A DNA stretch of 64,000 nucleotides from Petroclostridium sp. X23 (GTDB taxonomy: Bacteria; Bacillota; Clostridia; SK-Y3). Each line of letters starts with the position of its first letter. Positions within the stretch are counted from its first letter, which is position 1. The stretch covers positions 2,917,051 through 2,981,050 of the forward strand of contig NZ_CP124862.1 of the NCBI RefSeq assembly GCF_030013905.1, in the 5' to 3' direction. The position numbers and the translations under genes are program-made. The notes under the pieces are model-generated. The model searched no databases. It had not been told where the DNA came from and saw nothing but the letters and a program-made list of their open reading frames with translations. Positions 56,721-64,000 of the stretch are shown piece after piece.

Positions 56721-57218
56721 GTGATTACCTCTCTGTTCATTATCTTTTTTCTGTTATCAGACTGCATGTGTATCTAATTCGAACAATCCCTTTTTATATT
56801 ATAATTTAAATATATTTTAAAATCTACCCATTTCCCCTAGCCAACTAAAACAAAAAAGATTAGCGTATACTTGCGCAAACTCACGTATAACATATCTCTT
56901 TTTACTGCGTGAATTCCTATTACACTTATATATCCTTTACTTTAAAGCACATTCCTTGTATAATAACAAGTGTCTTAAGACAATATATAAGATTAAAATC
57001 CTGGAATGTTCGATAAGCCTTTTATTTTGAACCTACACTACGAATACGGGAGTCCGGAGTTCGGAAAATGATGTCAGGCCCTAAGCTAATTCCCATTATG
57101 GGCAAGGGAAAACAGATTTTTTTGACAGGACACCCACCTAGCGAAGGCTAGGTGTCAAAATAAAGGTAACGGCATTTTGGGAGTCATATAGAATATGTAA
57201 TGTATGTTAGAAATAATT
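56721..57218. other. Non-coding region with one palindrome
   Basis: About 500 bases without a supported gene. At 57121-57159 TTTGACA...CACCTAGC is mirrored by GCTAGGTGTCAAA, a hairpin of unknown role. The rest is AT-rich with scattered runs; it must hold the rnhA promoter. Confidence 0.45.
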
Positions 57219-57253
57219 AAAGCTGTTGATTTTTTATAATCAACAGCTTTTCT
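57219..57253 (-). terminator. Terminator of the MarR-MATE operon
   Basis: AAAGCTGTTGAT and ATCAACAGCTTT are exact inverted repeats around an eight-base loop, followed by AATT and T residues on the minus strand. Confidence 0.85.
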
Positions 57254-57283
57254 ATGTCTTTCATGCCTCATACCGTTTCTAGA

Positions 57284-58660
57284 TTATTCCGGTTGAGGTT
57301 GGGTTTCCAGACTTTTATCATGCCTTTCCTGCAGACTCTTGAGTTCTTTTAATAGCCATAATCCGGTAATGACTGCGGAACCAAAATCTGCCACCGGGCC
57401 GGCATACCATATTCCTTCCAGTCCATAAAATCTAGGTAATATCAGCAGTGCAGGTATCAATAATAACATCTGCCTTGACAGACTTAAAACCATAGATTGC
57501 AGCGGTTTACCCACAGCCTGAAAATAGGCGGCACTTACTATTTGGAATCCGATCACAGGCAAAAACGTAAAAAACATAAGCAATGCATGAGAACCTAATT
57601 TGATCAGCTCCGTGTCTTTTTTGTTAAACATCGCAATAAGCTGTTCGGGGAACAATCTGGTAGCTGCAAACCCCATAATAACCACAATAGTTGCAGCCCC
57701 AATAGCCAGCGTCAATGCTTCCTTAACACGGTCATACTTCTGCGCGCCGTAATTATATCCTATAATGGGTTGGACCCCTTGATTAATACCGAATATAGGC
57801 ATTAGGATCAACATCATAATACTTTGTATAGCACCCATTGCCGAAACAGCGATATCATTGCCATACTCACTCAGACTATTATTCATAATCACTTGTAAAA
57901 GGCTGGCAGCGATCTGCATGGAAAAAGGGGCTAATCCAATAGCAGTGATTCCTTTAATAATATTGAAGTTCAACTTCATATTCTTTGCATGAAACTTCAG
58001 CAAACTGTTCCCGCTAAAGAAATAATACAACACCCATACGGCAGATACCATCTGTGATATAATGGTAGCCAATGCCGCACCTTGTATGCCCCATTTAAAA
58101 ACAAATATGAAAATAGGATCTAAAATAGTATTTAATATAGCACCGATGAGCATTGTGAACATTGCTATCTTAGGATTTCCTTCAGCACGAATAAAATTAT
58201 TCATACCAAAACCTATAGACATAAACACAGTCCCCATTAGTATAATGCGCAGATAATCCCGCGCATAGGGAAGGATATCTTCAGTAGTACCCAAAAGCCG
58301 GATCATCGGTTCTAGAAAAATGATCCCTACTACTGATACGATAAGCGAAATCACTACCAGCAATACGATTGCATTTCCTGCTACAAGCTCAGCCTCTTCT
58401 TTTTTCTTTTCCCCTAGTTTTATAGAAATCAGTGATGTTGCTCCAATACCTATCAGCATTGCCAACCCCATCGAAATCAGCATTACCGGAAAACCAATCT
58501 GTATTCCGCCCAGCGCTAAGGTATCCACTCCGTTACCAATAAAAATTCTATCTACAACATTATACAACGCATTTACCATCATTCCAACGATCGCCGGAAT
58601 TGAAAACTTCAGTAAAAGCGTTGAAACCTTTGTTTCACCTAATTGTTTAGAACGGTCCAT
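57284..58660 (-). CDS. MATE-family multidrug efflux transporter
   Basis: 458 residues with twelve hydrophobic helices and the MATE pattern: FSIPAIVGMMVNALYNVVDR, GATSLISIKLGEKKKEEAEL, ANPKIAMFTMLIGAILNTILD-like (GNPKIAMFTMLIGAILNTI) and GINQGVQPIIGYNYGAQKYD. It exports cationic drugs using Na+ or H+. It lies 16 bases downstream of the MarR-type gene, which probably controls it. Confidence 0.93.
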   Translation of the reverse strand: MDRSKQLGETKVSTLLLKFSIPAIVGMMVNALYNVVDRIFIGNGVDTLALGGIQIGFPVMLISMGLAMLIGIGATSLISIKLGEKKKEEAELVAGNAIVLLVVISLIVSVVGIIFLEPMIRLLGTTEDILPYARDYLRIILMGTVFMSIGFGMNNFIRAEGNPKIAMFTMLIGAILNTILDPIFIFVFKWGIQGAALATIISQMVSAVWVLYYFFSGNSLLKFHAKNMKLNFNIIKGITAIGLAPFSMQIAASLLQVIMNNSLSEYGNDIAVSAMGAIQSIMMLILMPIFGINQGVQPIIGYNYGAQKYDRVKEALTLAIGAATIVVIMGFAATRLFPEQLIAMFNKKDTELIKLGSHALLMFFTFLPVIGFQIVSAAYFQAVGKPLQSMVLSLSRQMLLLIPALLILPRFYGLEGIWYAGPVADFGSAVITGLWLLKELKSLQERHDKSLETQPQPE

Positions 58661-58676
58661 ATTTAATCTCCTTCTA

Positions 58677-59120
58677 TTACGATAAATTACTTATAATCCT
58701 TAACAAATACGCTTTTAGATTATTAATCTCTGCTTCGCTAAAATCCTTTACTGCTCTATTTGTCGTATCACTACATATAACTTCTAATTCGACCATTAAT
58801 GCTTTTGCTTTTTCAGTGAGTCTAATCAATTGCGAACGTCTGTCCTCCGGATTTTCTACTCTATATACCAAATCCTTCTTCATCAGCCTTGCGATAACCC
58901 CTGATATTGTAGGTCTCTCTATGTGCAGCCGCTGCGCAATGGATGCGGCAGTAAGATTTTCCACATCACGCGCTCTTTGTTCTTGAAAATTTATATCTTT
59001 CAAAACAATAAACTGAGGCAAAGTCAAGTCCAACTCTACTAATCTTTTGTTTAACTCCCATTTGTTTAGACGGGCAGCTTTGTTTAACAGATGCCCCAAA
59101 TTTATTTCAAACTGATTCAA
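58677..59120 (-). CDS. MarR-family transcriptional regulator
   Basis: About 147 residues starting at a TTG nine bases after GGAGGG. The winged helix is clear: LTLPQFIVLKDI, LTAASIAQRLHIERPTISGV, RLMKKDLVYRVENPEDRRSQ, LIRLTEKAKALM. It probably represses itself and the MATE gene and is released by a transported compound. A perfect 22-bp palindrome lies just upstream. Confidence 0.92.
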   Translation of the reverse strand: MNQFEINLGHLLNKAARLNKWELNKRLVELDLTLPQFIVLKDINFQEQRARDVENLTAASIAQRLHIERPTISGVIARLMKKDLVYRVENPEDRRSQLIRLTEKAKALMVELEVICSDTTNRAVKDFSEAEINNLKAYLLRIISNLS

Positions 59121-59145
59121 TATTTCACTCCCTCCATTTACCAAG

Positions 59146-59167
59146 TATAGTTAGTATACTAACTATA
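59146..59167. promoter_or_regulatory. Probable MarR operator
   Basis: Each arm reads TATAGTTAGTA, joined to its exact reverse complement, 26 bases before the MarR start codon. The centre TATACT can serve as a -10 box, so a bound dimer would block transcription. Confidence 0.8.
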
Positions 59168-59216
59168 TAACGAAATGTCAACGCACTTTAACAAATTATC
59201 ACATTTTTTCTTCTTA

Positions 59217-59309
59217 CTACATTTGTGTCATAATCACAGGCAATATAAATACCAGTACAAAAAACACTATCAATACAATGCTGATTACTCTTTTAAGTTT
59301 ATTATTCAT
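59217..59309 (-). CDS. Small membrane peptide (30 residues)
   Basis: A short gene: MNNKLKRVISIVLIVFFVLV continuing FILPVIMTQM, then stop. Four basic residues precede a single hydrophobic helix. GGGGG lies eight bases before the ATG. It sits between the zinc-ribbon gene and the MarR operator, 40 bases after the former. It may be a small membrane regulator or toxin-like peptide; no family is recognised. Confidence 0.55.
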   Translation of the reverse strand: MNNKLKRVISIVLIVFFVLVFILPVIMTQM

Positions 59310-59349
59310 GATTTTTCCCCCTTTGGTCCTACCCTCCTGTTTATACACA

Positions 59350-59742
59350 TTAAGTCTTCACACGGAATTCATTGCGGCATACTTTGCAGGTAACAATAAT
59401 ATTGCCTTTGCGTTTTGGCAATCTAAGCTTCGCACTGCATTTCGGACAGGCTAAGATTGTATATTTTCTATTGTCAATGAACTTTTGCTTGGTTTTACTG
59501 ATATTCTGACTTAACCCATGAAAATATGAACGTACTCTTCTAAGCCATGCTTCAAACATCATATTCTCCTGTGCTCTTCTGTATTTATCCTTGGAAAGAC
59601 TTCTCCAGATCATATAGCCAATCACCAGAATACCGGCAATCGATGCTTTCTTCACTAGTAACAAAATTATGCCGATGACCATTAAAAACCTGGAATAGTT
59701 GTCCCATCCGTACGAACCTTTAAAATACTTGTCTAAATTCAA
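59350..59742 (-). CDS. Membrane protein with C-terminal zinc ribbon
   Basis: 130 residues from a TTG after GAGGTG. One or two hydrophobic helices (YSRFLMVIGIILLLVKKASI and GILVIGYMIWRSLS) are followed by a linker and a zinc ribbon with two CxxC pairs (LACPKCSAKLRLPKRKG; IVTCKVCRNEFRV). Function unknown. Confidence 0.75.
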   Translation of the reverse strand: MNLDKYFKGSYGWDNYSRFLMVIGIILLLVKKASIAGILVIGYMIWRSLSKDKYRRAQENMMFEAWLRRVRSYFHGLSQNISKTKQKFIDNRKYTILACPKCSAKLRLPKRKGNIIVTCKVCRNEFRVKT

Positions 59743-59768
59743 AACAATTCACCTCTAATAAAAGATAT

Positions 59769-59826
59769 AGTGGGGAGTGAGGAGTGGATAGCGGGGAGAA
59801 AAAAGTGCTCTCGCCACTCCTCACTT
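59769..59826. repeat. GTGGGGAGTGAGGAGTG-type repeat
   Basis: GTGGGGAGTGAGGAGTGGAT and CGCCACTCCTCACT form an imperfect inverted repeat in the spacer. Related to the element at 34521-34673. Confidence 0.5.
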
Positions 59827-59953
59827 AAGCAAATACCCTGTAAACTTTTTAGTCTAAGCTTATATCATTAATATAACATATTTATATATGATAGGGAAGT
59901 CACTAAAAAAAGACTGCAGACTTTTACATCCACAGTCATCCACAGTCATTTTC

Positions 59954-61243
59954 TTAAATTGCTTCTTCAAAACCACCATCTGTTTCCGTACCCGAACCTT
60001 GAACCCGAATTTTTCTTTCAAGTGTTTCAGGCTCCAGCGCTATTTGCTGTCCATTCAGCAATCCCGCGACACCTACAAATTTTTCATTCTCACCATCTTT
60101 GCATACATCGCAGTTACAGTCAGGATGATATTCCATTGGCTCCTCATAAGTAGTAATGACCCCTTCAAAGTTCCTCAGTATGATTTTATTATGACTTTGA
60201 GAGATTACATAATTCGGCATTACAGGGATCTTTCCGCCGCCTCCCGGGGCATCAACAACGAATGTAGGTACCGCAAAGCCTGATGTATGCCCCCGCAGTC
60301 CTTCAATAATTTCAATTCCTTTGGATACCGGTGTCCTGAAATGCTCAAGCCCCACAGACAAGTCGCACTGATAAATATAATAAGGTCTCACGCGCATCTC
60401 AACCAGCTGTTGGACAAGGCTTTTCATAACATGCGTACAATCATTGACTCCTCTTAGCAATACAGATTGATTCCCTAACGGTATTCCTGCATTCGCAAGC
60501 ATCTCACATGCCTTTATCGATTCAGGTGTTATTTCGTTGGGATGATTAAAATGAGTATTAATCCATATCGGATGATACTTTTTTAACATGTTCACCAATT
60601 TCTCAGTAATCCTTTGAGGCATTACTACCGGGGTTCTTGAGCCAATTCGGATAATTTTAACATGCGGTATTTTTCTTAATCTCTTAATAATATATTCCAA
60701 TTTCTCATTAGAAATTAGCAACGCGTCTCCTCCCGATAGAAGTACATCCCTTATCACCGGAGTTTTGGCTATATAATCTATTGCCTTATCGATTTGTTCA
60801 ATAGGCAGTACAGAATCATTCTGTCCTGCAAACCGACGCCGGGTACAGTGCCTGCAATACATAGCACACTGGTCTGTAACCAGAAGTAATACCCGGTCAG
60901 GATATCTGTGTGTAAGTCCCGGCACGGGAGAATCTCCATCTTCATGAAGCGGATCCGTCAAGTCAGCATCTGCCTTATGTAATTCCAACGCAGTAGGTAT
61001 TGCTTGTTTTCTGATTGGATCATTCGGATCATCTAAATCTATTAATGACAGATAGTATGGTGTTATTGCCATCCTTAAGTTCTTCAGACATTTTCTTGCA
61101 GCCTTTTCTTCTTCAATAGTAAGCGGTACATACTTCTTTAATTCATTTACTGTTTCTATTCTATTTTTAACCTGCCATTTCCAGTCATTCCACTTTTCTT
61201 CACTTACATCTTTAAATTTCTCCATTATTATTGCGTTTTTCAT
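59954..61243 (-). CDS. ablA: Lysine 2,3-aminomutase
   Basis: 429 residues. The radical-SAM motif is in VTDQCAMYCRHCTRRR; substrate and PLP regions include LLSGGDALLISNEKL, RIGSRTPVVMPQRI and VDAPGGGGKIPVMPNYV (with the PLP lysine near KIPV). It converts L-lysine to L-beta-lysine. Because the beta-lysine acetyltransferase gene lies directly upstream, the likely purpose is osmolyte synthesis rather than lysine fermentation. Confidence 0.95.
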   Translation of the reverse strand: MKNAIIMEKFKDVSEEKWNDWKWQVKNRIETVNELKKYVPLTIEEEKAARKCLKNLRMAITPYYLSLIDLDDPNDPIRKQAIPTALELHKADADLTDPLHEDGDSPVPGLTHRYPDRVLLLVTDQCAMYCRHCTRRRFAGQNDSVLPIEQIDKAIDYIAKTPVIRDVLLSGGDALLISNEKLEYIIKRLRKIPHVKIIRIGSRTPVVMPQRITEKLVNMLKKYHPIWINTHFNHPNEITPESIKACEMLANAGIPLGNQSVLLRGVNDCTHVMKSLVQQLVEMRVRPYYIYQCDLSVGLEHFRTPVSKGIEIIEGLRGHTSGFAVPTFVVDAPGGGGKIPVMPNYVISQSHNKIILRNFEGVITTYEEPMEYHPDCNCDVCKDGENEKFVGVAGLLNGQQIALEPETLERKIRVQGSGTETDGGFEEAI

Positions 61244-61299
61244 ATTTAATACCCCCTTGTATTCAAATAATTATCTATGCTTTGATTCACACCCATTTA

Positions 61300-62136
61300 T
61301 CATTCAAGTGTCTTATACCATACATTCATACTTTCAATACTTCCGGAAATATTTGTGTTATTGATTAAGGTACCCGCAAAGACATATCCCATTCTTGAAA
61401 AAGTGATATTCATTCCATAAGAAATAGCACGTGCAATGGTATATGCCGTTTTTATTCCTTTTTTCTTCATTTCCTGTTCCATATTATTTAACAGATATAC
61501 GGCAAGTTTATTTCCTCTATATTCAGGCAATATTGCAAAATCTGTCATTTCTACGTTTGATGCGTTTATATCCATTTCGCTGGATGCAAGCGCAACCACA
61601 TCACTCCCATGCCAAATTCCGAAATATACAATATTGTCTTCCATGGTTTTTTTAAGATATGAAGGATCATAAATAGGAAATGGATATGAATCAAATACTT
61701 TTTTATACACATTCGCCATTTGGGATGCGTCTTCCGGCTTGGCAATTCTATATTGAAATTTTTCATCCAACCGTTCATCTTCTATAGTATTTTGTTTTTG
61801 GCGTGCTATTTTTAAAACCTCAGAAATTGTTGATTCATGCATACTTTTCATTCTTTCTTCCGAAAGATACTTAGCCAGGAAAAGTGCGTTTTCCCTGCCA
61901 TTATAGAAATTGGGTACTTCTGCTTCAATAACATAACTATTGTCTAAGTAGTCCTGTTTAAAATGAGACGGTACTTTTGCAAATATTTTAGAATAATTAT
62001 ATTTTTCTGCCATAGCATCTAATTCACATATAATATCAGGCATGTCATCTTGATAAAGTTTCATTAAATAAATGCGATCATTCTGTTTGCCATGCTGTAC
62101 AAGCGATTTGCCTATCTTTTGTATTATGTCATTCAT
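61300..62136 (-). CDS. ablB: Beta-lysine N-acetyltransferase
   Basis: 278 residues from the second ATG after GGAGG. The N-terminal half (DDMPDIICELDAMAEKYNYS; FKQDYLDNSYVIEAEVPNFY) is typical of AblB, and the C-terminal half is a GNAT domain (YRIAKPEDASQMANVYKKVF; EMTDFAILPEYRGNKLAVYL). It acetylates beta-lysine to N-epsilon-acetyl-beta-lysine, a compatible solute known from methanogens and some bacteria. The gap to ablA is 56 bases. Confidence 0.93.
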   Translation of the reverse strand: MNDIIQKIGKSLVQHGKQNDRIYLMKLYQDDMPDIICELDAMAEKYNYSKIFAKVPSHFKQDYLDNSYVIEAEVPNFYNGRENALFLAKYLSEERMKSMHESTISEVLKIARQKQNTIEDERLDEKFQYRIAKPEDASQMANVYKKVFDSYPFPIYDPSYLKKTMEDNIVYFGIWHGSDVVALASSEMDINASNVEMTDFAILPEYRGNKLAVYLLNNMEQEMKKKGIKTAYTIARAISYGMNITFSRMGYVFAGTLINNTNISGSIESMNVWYKTLE

Positions 62137-62195
62137 CATATTGCCTCCCTTCGATGATATATATGTTTTTCCATATTTGAAATTATATGCAAAAA

Positions 62196-62235
62196 ACAAC
62201 TGACAACTTATTATATCATATAAGTTGTCAGTTGT
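62196..62235. terminator. Terminator between the TPM gene and ablB
   Basis: ACAACTGACAACTTAT and ATAAGTTGTCAGTTGT are exact inverted repeats around an eight-base loop. It ends the LemA-TPM transcript and sits just upstream of ablB. Confidence 0.8.
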
Positions 62236-62254
62236 CAAATTCAGTAAAAATATT

Positions 62255-63043
62255 CTACCAATCCCTACTGCTGCCGCCCCCTCCGGACGAACCTCCTCCG
62301 CCGCCAAAGCCTCCTCCGCCGAAGCCTCCTCCGCCGCCTCCTCCTCCGCCTCGGCCTCCGCGTCTGCCTCCGAATATGGAACTCCAGATAAGCATTTCAA
62401 TAATAAATCTTGTTATTTTTCCCCGAAATAATAACATGTCGGCAATGAGTAAAGTAATTATAAAAACCGGGAAAGCTTTATTAAGTGGTGAAGACTTGTC
62501 TGCGTCGGGTATAGGGGCATATTGTGTTGTTCCTTCTAAGGTAACATTATATTCAGCGGCAACTTCATTGGCAAGTACCAGATATGTGTTTAGTATCGCA
62601 CTATCATAATCATTGTTTTTTAGAGAAGGAATCAGGTATTCATCTTGTATCCTCCCCGTTTTTCCATCAGGCAGACGACCTTCAAGACCTTGCCCAACCT
62701 CAATCCTTGACTTTCTTTCATTAGGCGCTACCACAAGAAGCACACCATTGTCTTCCTTCTCTTGTCCAATCCCCCACTGTTTAAACAATTCATACGCATA
62801 ATCTTCTATTGTCATATCATTTAAAGACTTTGGAATGACCACTACAATCTGCGCGCTTGTTTTCTGCTGCACTTCTAATGCCTGGTTTTCAATTTGCTCT
62901 TTGGCTCCCTGGCTCATAACACCTGCAAAATCACTGACAAAATAGCCGGTAGGGGACGGTATAGCGGGAGCAGCCCAAACAGCCGGTATAAGACTTATGA
63001 ATAATACAACAGCAATCAAAATATTTATACCGATTTTTTTCAT
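62255..63043 (-). CDS. TPM-domain membrane protein (YgcG-like)
   Basis: 262 residues: signal peptide (ILIAVVLFISLIPAVWAAPA), TPM domain (YFVSDFAGVMSQGAKEQIEN; SAQIVVVIPKSLNDMTIEDY; NGVLLVVAPNERKSRIEVGQ), a membrane helix (FPVFIITLLIADMLLFRG) and a glycine-rich tail (GGRRGGRG... SSGGGGSSRDW). The low-complexity tail gives GC-rich codons that produce false frames on the other strand. Paired with LemA, as in many bacteria; likely a membrane-associated accessory protein. Confidence 0.9.
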   Translation of the reverse strand: MKKIGINILIAVVLFISLIPAVWAAPAIPSPTGYFVSDFAGVMSQGAKEQIENQALEVQQKTSAQIVVVIPKSLNDMTIEDYAYELFKQWGIGQEKEDNGVLLVVAPNERKSRIEVGQGLEGRLPDGKTGRIQDEYLIPSLKNNDYDSAILNTYLVLANEVAAEYNVTLEGTTQYAPIPDADKSSPLNKAFPVFIITLLIADMLLFRGKITRFIIEMLIWSSIFGGRRGGRGGGGGGGGGFGGGGFGGGGGSSGGGGSSRDW

Positions 63044-63069
63044 TATCGTTTACCCTCCCCTAATCACAT

Positions 63070-63654
63070 TTAAAAGTTTACTTTTGGAACAACCTTACTT
63101 CCCTCATCCGCTTCAAAATATTCTCTTGGACTAAAACCAAATATTCCTGCAACTAAAGATGTCGGGAACCTTTTTACCCGAGTATTATATGCCTGAACAG
63201 AATCATTATATTCCTGCCTTGCTCTGGCAATTCTATTCTCTGTTCCGGCCAGTTCATCCATCAATTGTCTGAAGTTCGCATCAGACTTTAAGTTCGGGTA
63301 TGCTTCACTAATCGCAAGCAGTCTGCTTAATGCTGAAGATAACTCATTATTCGCAGCAGCGGCTTCCTCAACCCCTGATGCTCCTATCAGCTTAGACCGT
63401 GCCTCCGCAATTGCCGTAAATATTTCCTTTTCCTGCGCCGCATATCCTTTTACGGTTTCAACTAGATTAGGAATTAAATCTGCTCTCCTTTGCAGATTTG
63501 TCTCTATCTGACTCCACTTTCCATCAATATTTTCATTCGCCGTCACAAGGTTATTATATGACCCTATTACGCTGACAACTATCACTACTGCTATCAACAA
63601 CATGATCAATAAGATCACACCCAAGACAATCCATATCGGTTTAACTTTGCTCAT
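63070..63654 (-). CDS. LemA family protein
   Basis: 194 residues. One N-terminal helix (WIVLGVILLIMLLIAVVIVV) is followed by the LemA helical bundle: YNNLVTANENIDGKWSQIET, LQRRADLIPNLVETVKGYA, LAGTENRIARARQEYNDSVQ. It is the first gene of the LemA-TPM pair (26 bases between them). The cellular role is not well defined. Confidence 0.93.
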   Translation of the reverse strand: MSKVKPIWIVLGVILLIMLLIAVVIVVSVIGSYNNLVTANENIDGKWSQIETNLQRRADLIPNLVETVKGYAAQEKEIFTAIAEARSKLIGASGVEEAAAANNELSSALSRLLAISEAYPNLKSDANFRQLMDELAGTENRIARARQEYNDSVQAYNTRVKRFPTSLVAGIFGFSPREYFEADEGSKVVPKVNF

Positions 63655-63788
63655 ACTTATTCTCCTTATCGTTTTATATTCACTATAATCATACGATTTA
63701 TTCTGAAATAAGTCTGCTCCGCTTGTATATTGTTATTATACCACACAAATGAAATACTTAAATCAACACTAACTATCTCAGACAGATG

Positions 63789-63831
63789 AAAAAAGAGACA
63801 TGCTAAACATAACGTTTAGGTCTCTCTTTTC
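63789..63831 (-). terminator. Terminator-like hairpin before LemA
   Basis: AAAAAGAGA and TCTCTTTT flank an inner CTAAAC/GTTTAG stem. It probably ends the partial gene to its right. Confidence 0.6.
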
Positions 63832-63916
63832 AAAACTATTCACTTGTTAACCTACATCATATTCCGGCTAAATGATGTGATGCAACAATATATTGAATTA
63901 AGAGGAGAGGAAGGCT

Positions 63917-64000
63917 TATATTTTAAACGATCTATTTGCATATCTTTTTACAATCAGCTGCTGCGCCTTATTCGTTGCATAATTATAATACCCTATGCCT
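63917..64000 (-). CDS. C-terminal fragment of an unidentified protein
   Basis: The last 27 residues (ending GYYNYATNKAQQLIVKRYAN RSFKI) are in frame to a TAA at 63917-63919. The start lies beyond the window. Too short to identify. Confidence 0.4.

Noticed and set aside
62137..62400. Ala/Glu-rich N-terminal extension of ablB
   Set aside because: It is the opposite-phase reading of the glycine-rich tail of the TPM gene on the same strand and crosses a terminator; the real start follows GGAGG at 62136.

Overview
The window is low-GC DNA with strong AGGAGG-type ribosome sites, Gram-positive cell-surface proteins (SLH, lipoproteins) and strictly anaerobic enzymes. It fits an endospore-forming member of the Clostridia. 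The nif genes closely resemble those of Clostridium pasteurianum: a NifN-B fusion, split NifV, a NifD insertion and the [2Fe-2S] ferredoxin. Genus and species cannot be fixed from the sequence alone. No rRNA, tRNA or CRISPR array was recognised.

Layout. 0-9.2 kb: the end of a LuxR-type regulator, three secreted or surface proteins (one with Fn3 and SLH domains), a lipoprotein/membrane-protein pair, and a large MalT-like/BTAD regulator split by one in-frame stop. 9.2-12.3 kb: a decaying catabolic locus (URO-D-type methyltransferase, TRAP transporter and LacI-type regulator, all truncated or frameshifted). 12.3-24.2 kb: a chemoreceptor behind a probable c-di-GMP riboswitch, then a repeat-rich zone with two REP-associated transposases, RAYT relics and two copies of a DDE insertion sequence. 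One IS copy splits a SpoVB-like flippase. The other separates a SurA/PrsA-like gene from its ribosome binding site; both have AATT target duplications. 24.5-27.4 kb: a compact, overlapping agr-type quorum-sensing operon with a previously unmarked 47-codon agrD whose predicted ring residue is serine rather than cysteine. 27.6-39.8 kb: a complete molybdenum nitrogenase operon, nifH-I1-I2-D-K-E-(N-B)-fdx-Vomega-Valpha, behind a structured leader with a terminator-like hairpin.

39.9-49.5 kb: a holin-like membrane protein, aspartokinase, MFS transporter, DUF362 protein and a glycerate-type operon (DeoR regulator, glycerate kinase, TIM-barrel isomerase, D-2-hydroxyacid dehydrogenase). 49.6-53.5 kb: two paralogous chemoreceptors, each with a Spo0A-box-like sequence upstream. 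53.5-64 kb: C_GCAxxG_C_C protein, HflK/HflC, RNase HI followed by a MITE, a MarR/MATE pair with a palindromic operator, a 30-codon membrane peptide, the ablB-ablA osmolyte genes (N-epsilon-acetyl-beta-lysine), and a LemA/TPM pair.

Together the window shows an anaerobe that fixes nitrogen, signals by peptide, senses its environment through several chemoreceptors, copes with salt, and carries much small-repeat and insertion-sequence activity around genes being lost. The items most worth a second look are the serine-type agrD with its split sensor, the nifH leader, the MalT/BTAD stop codon, and the IS copy lying between a ribosome binding site and its start codon.
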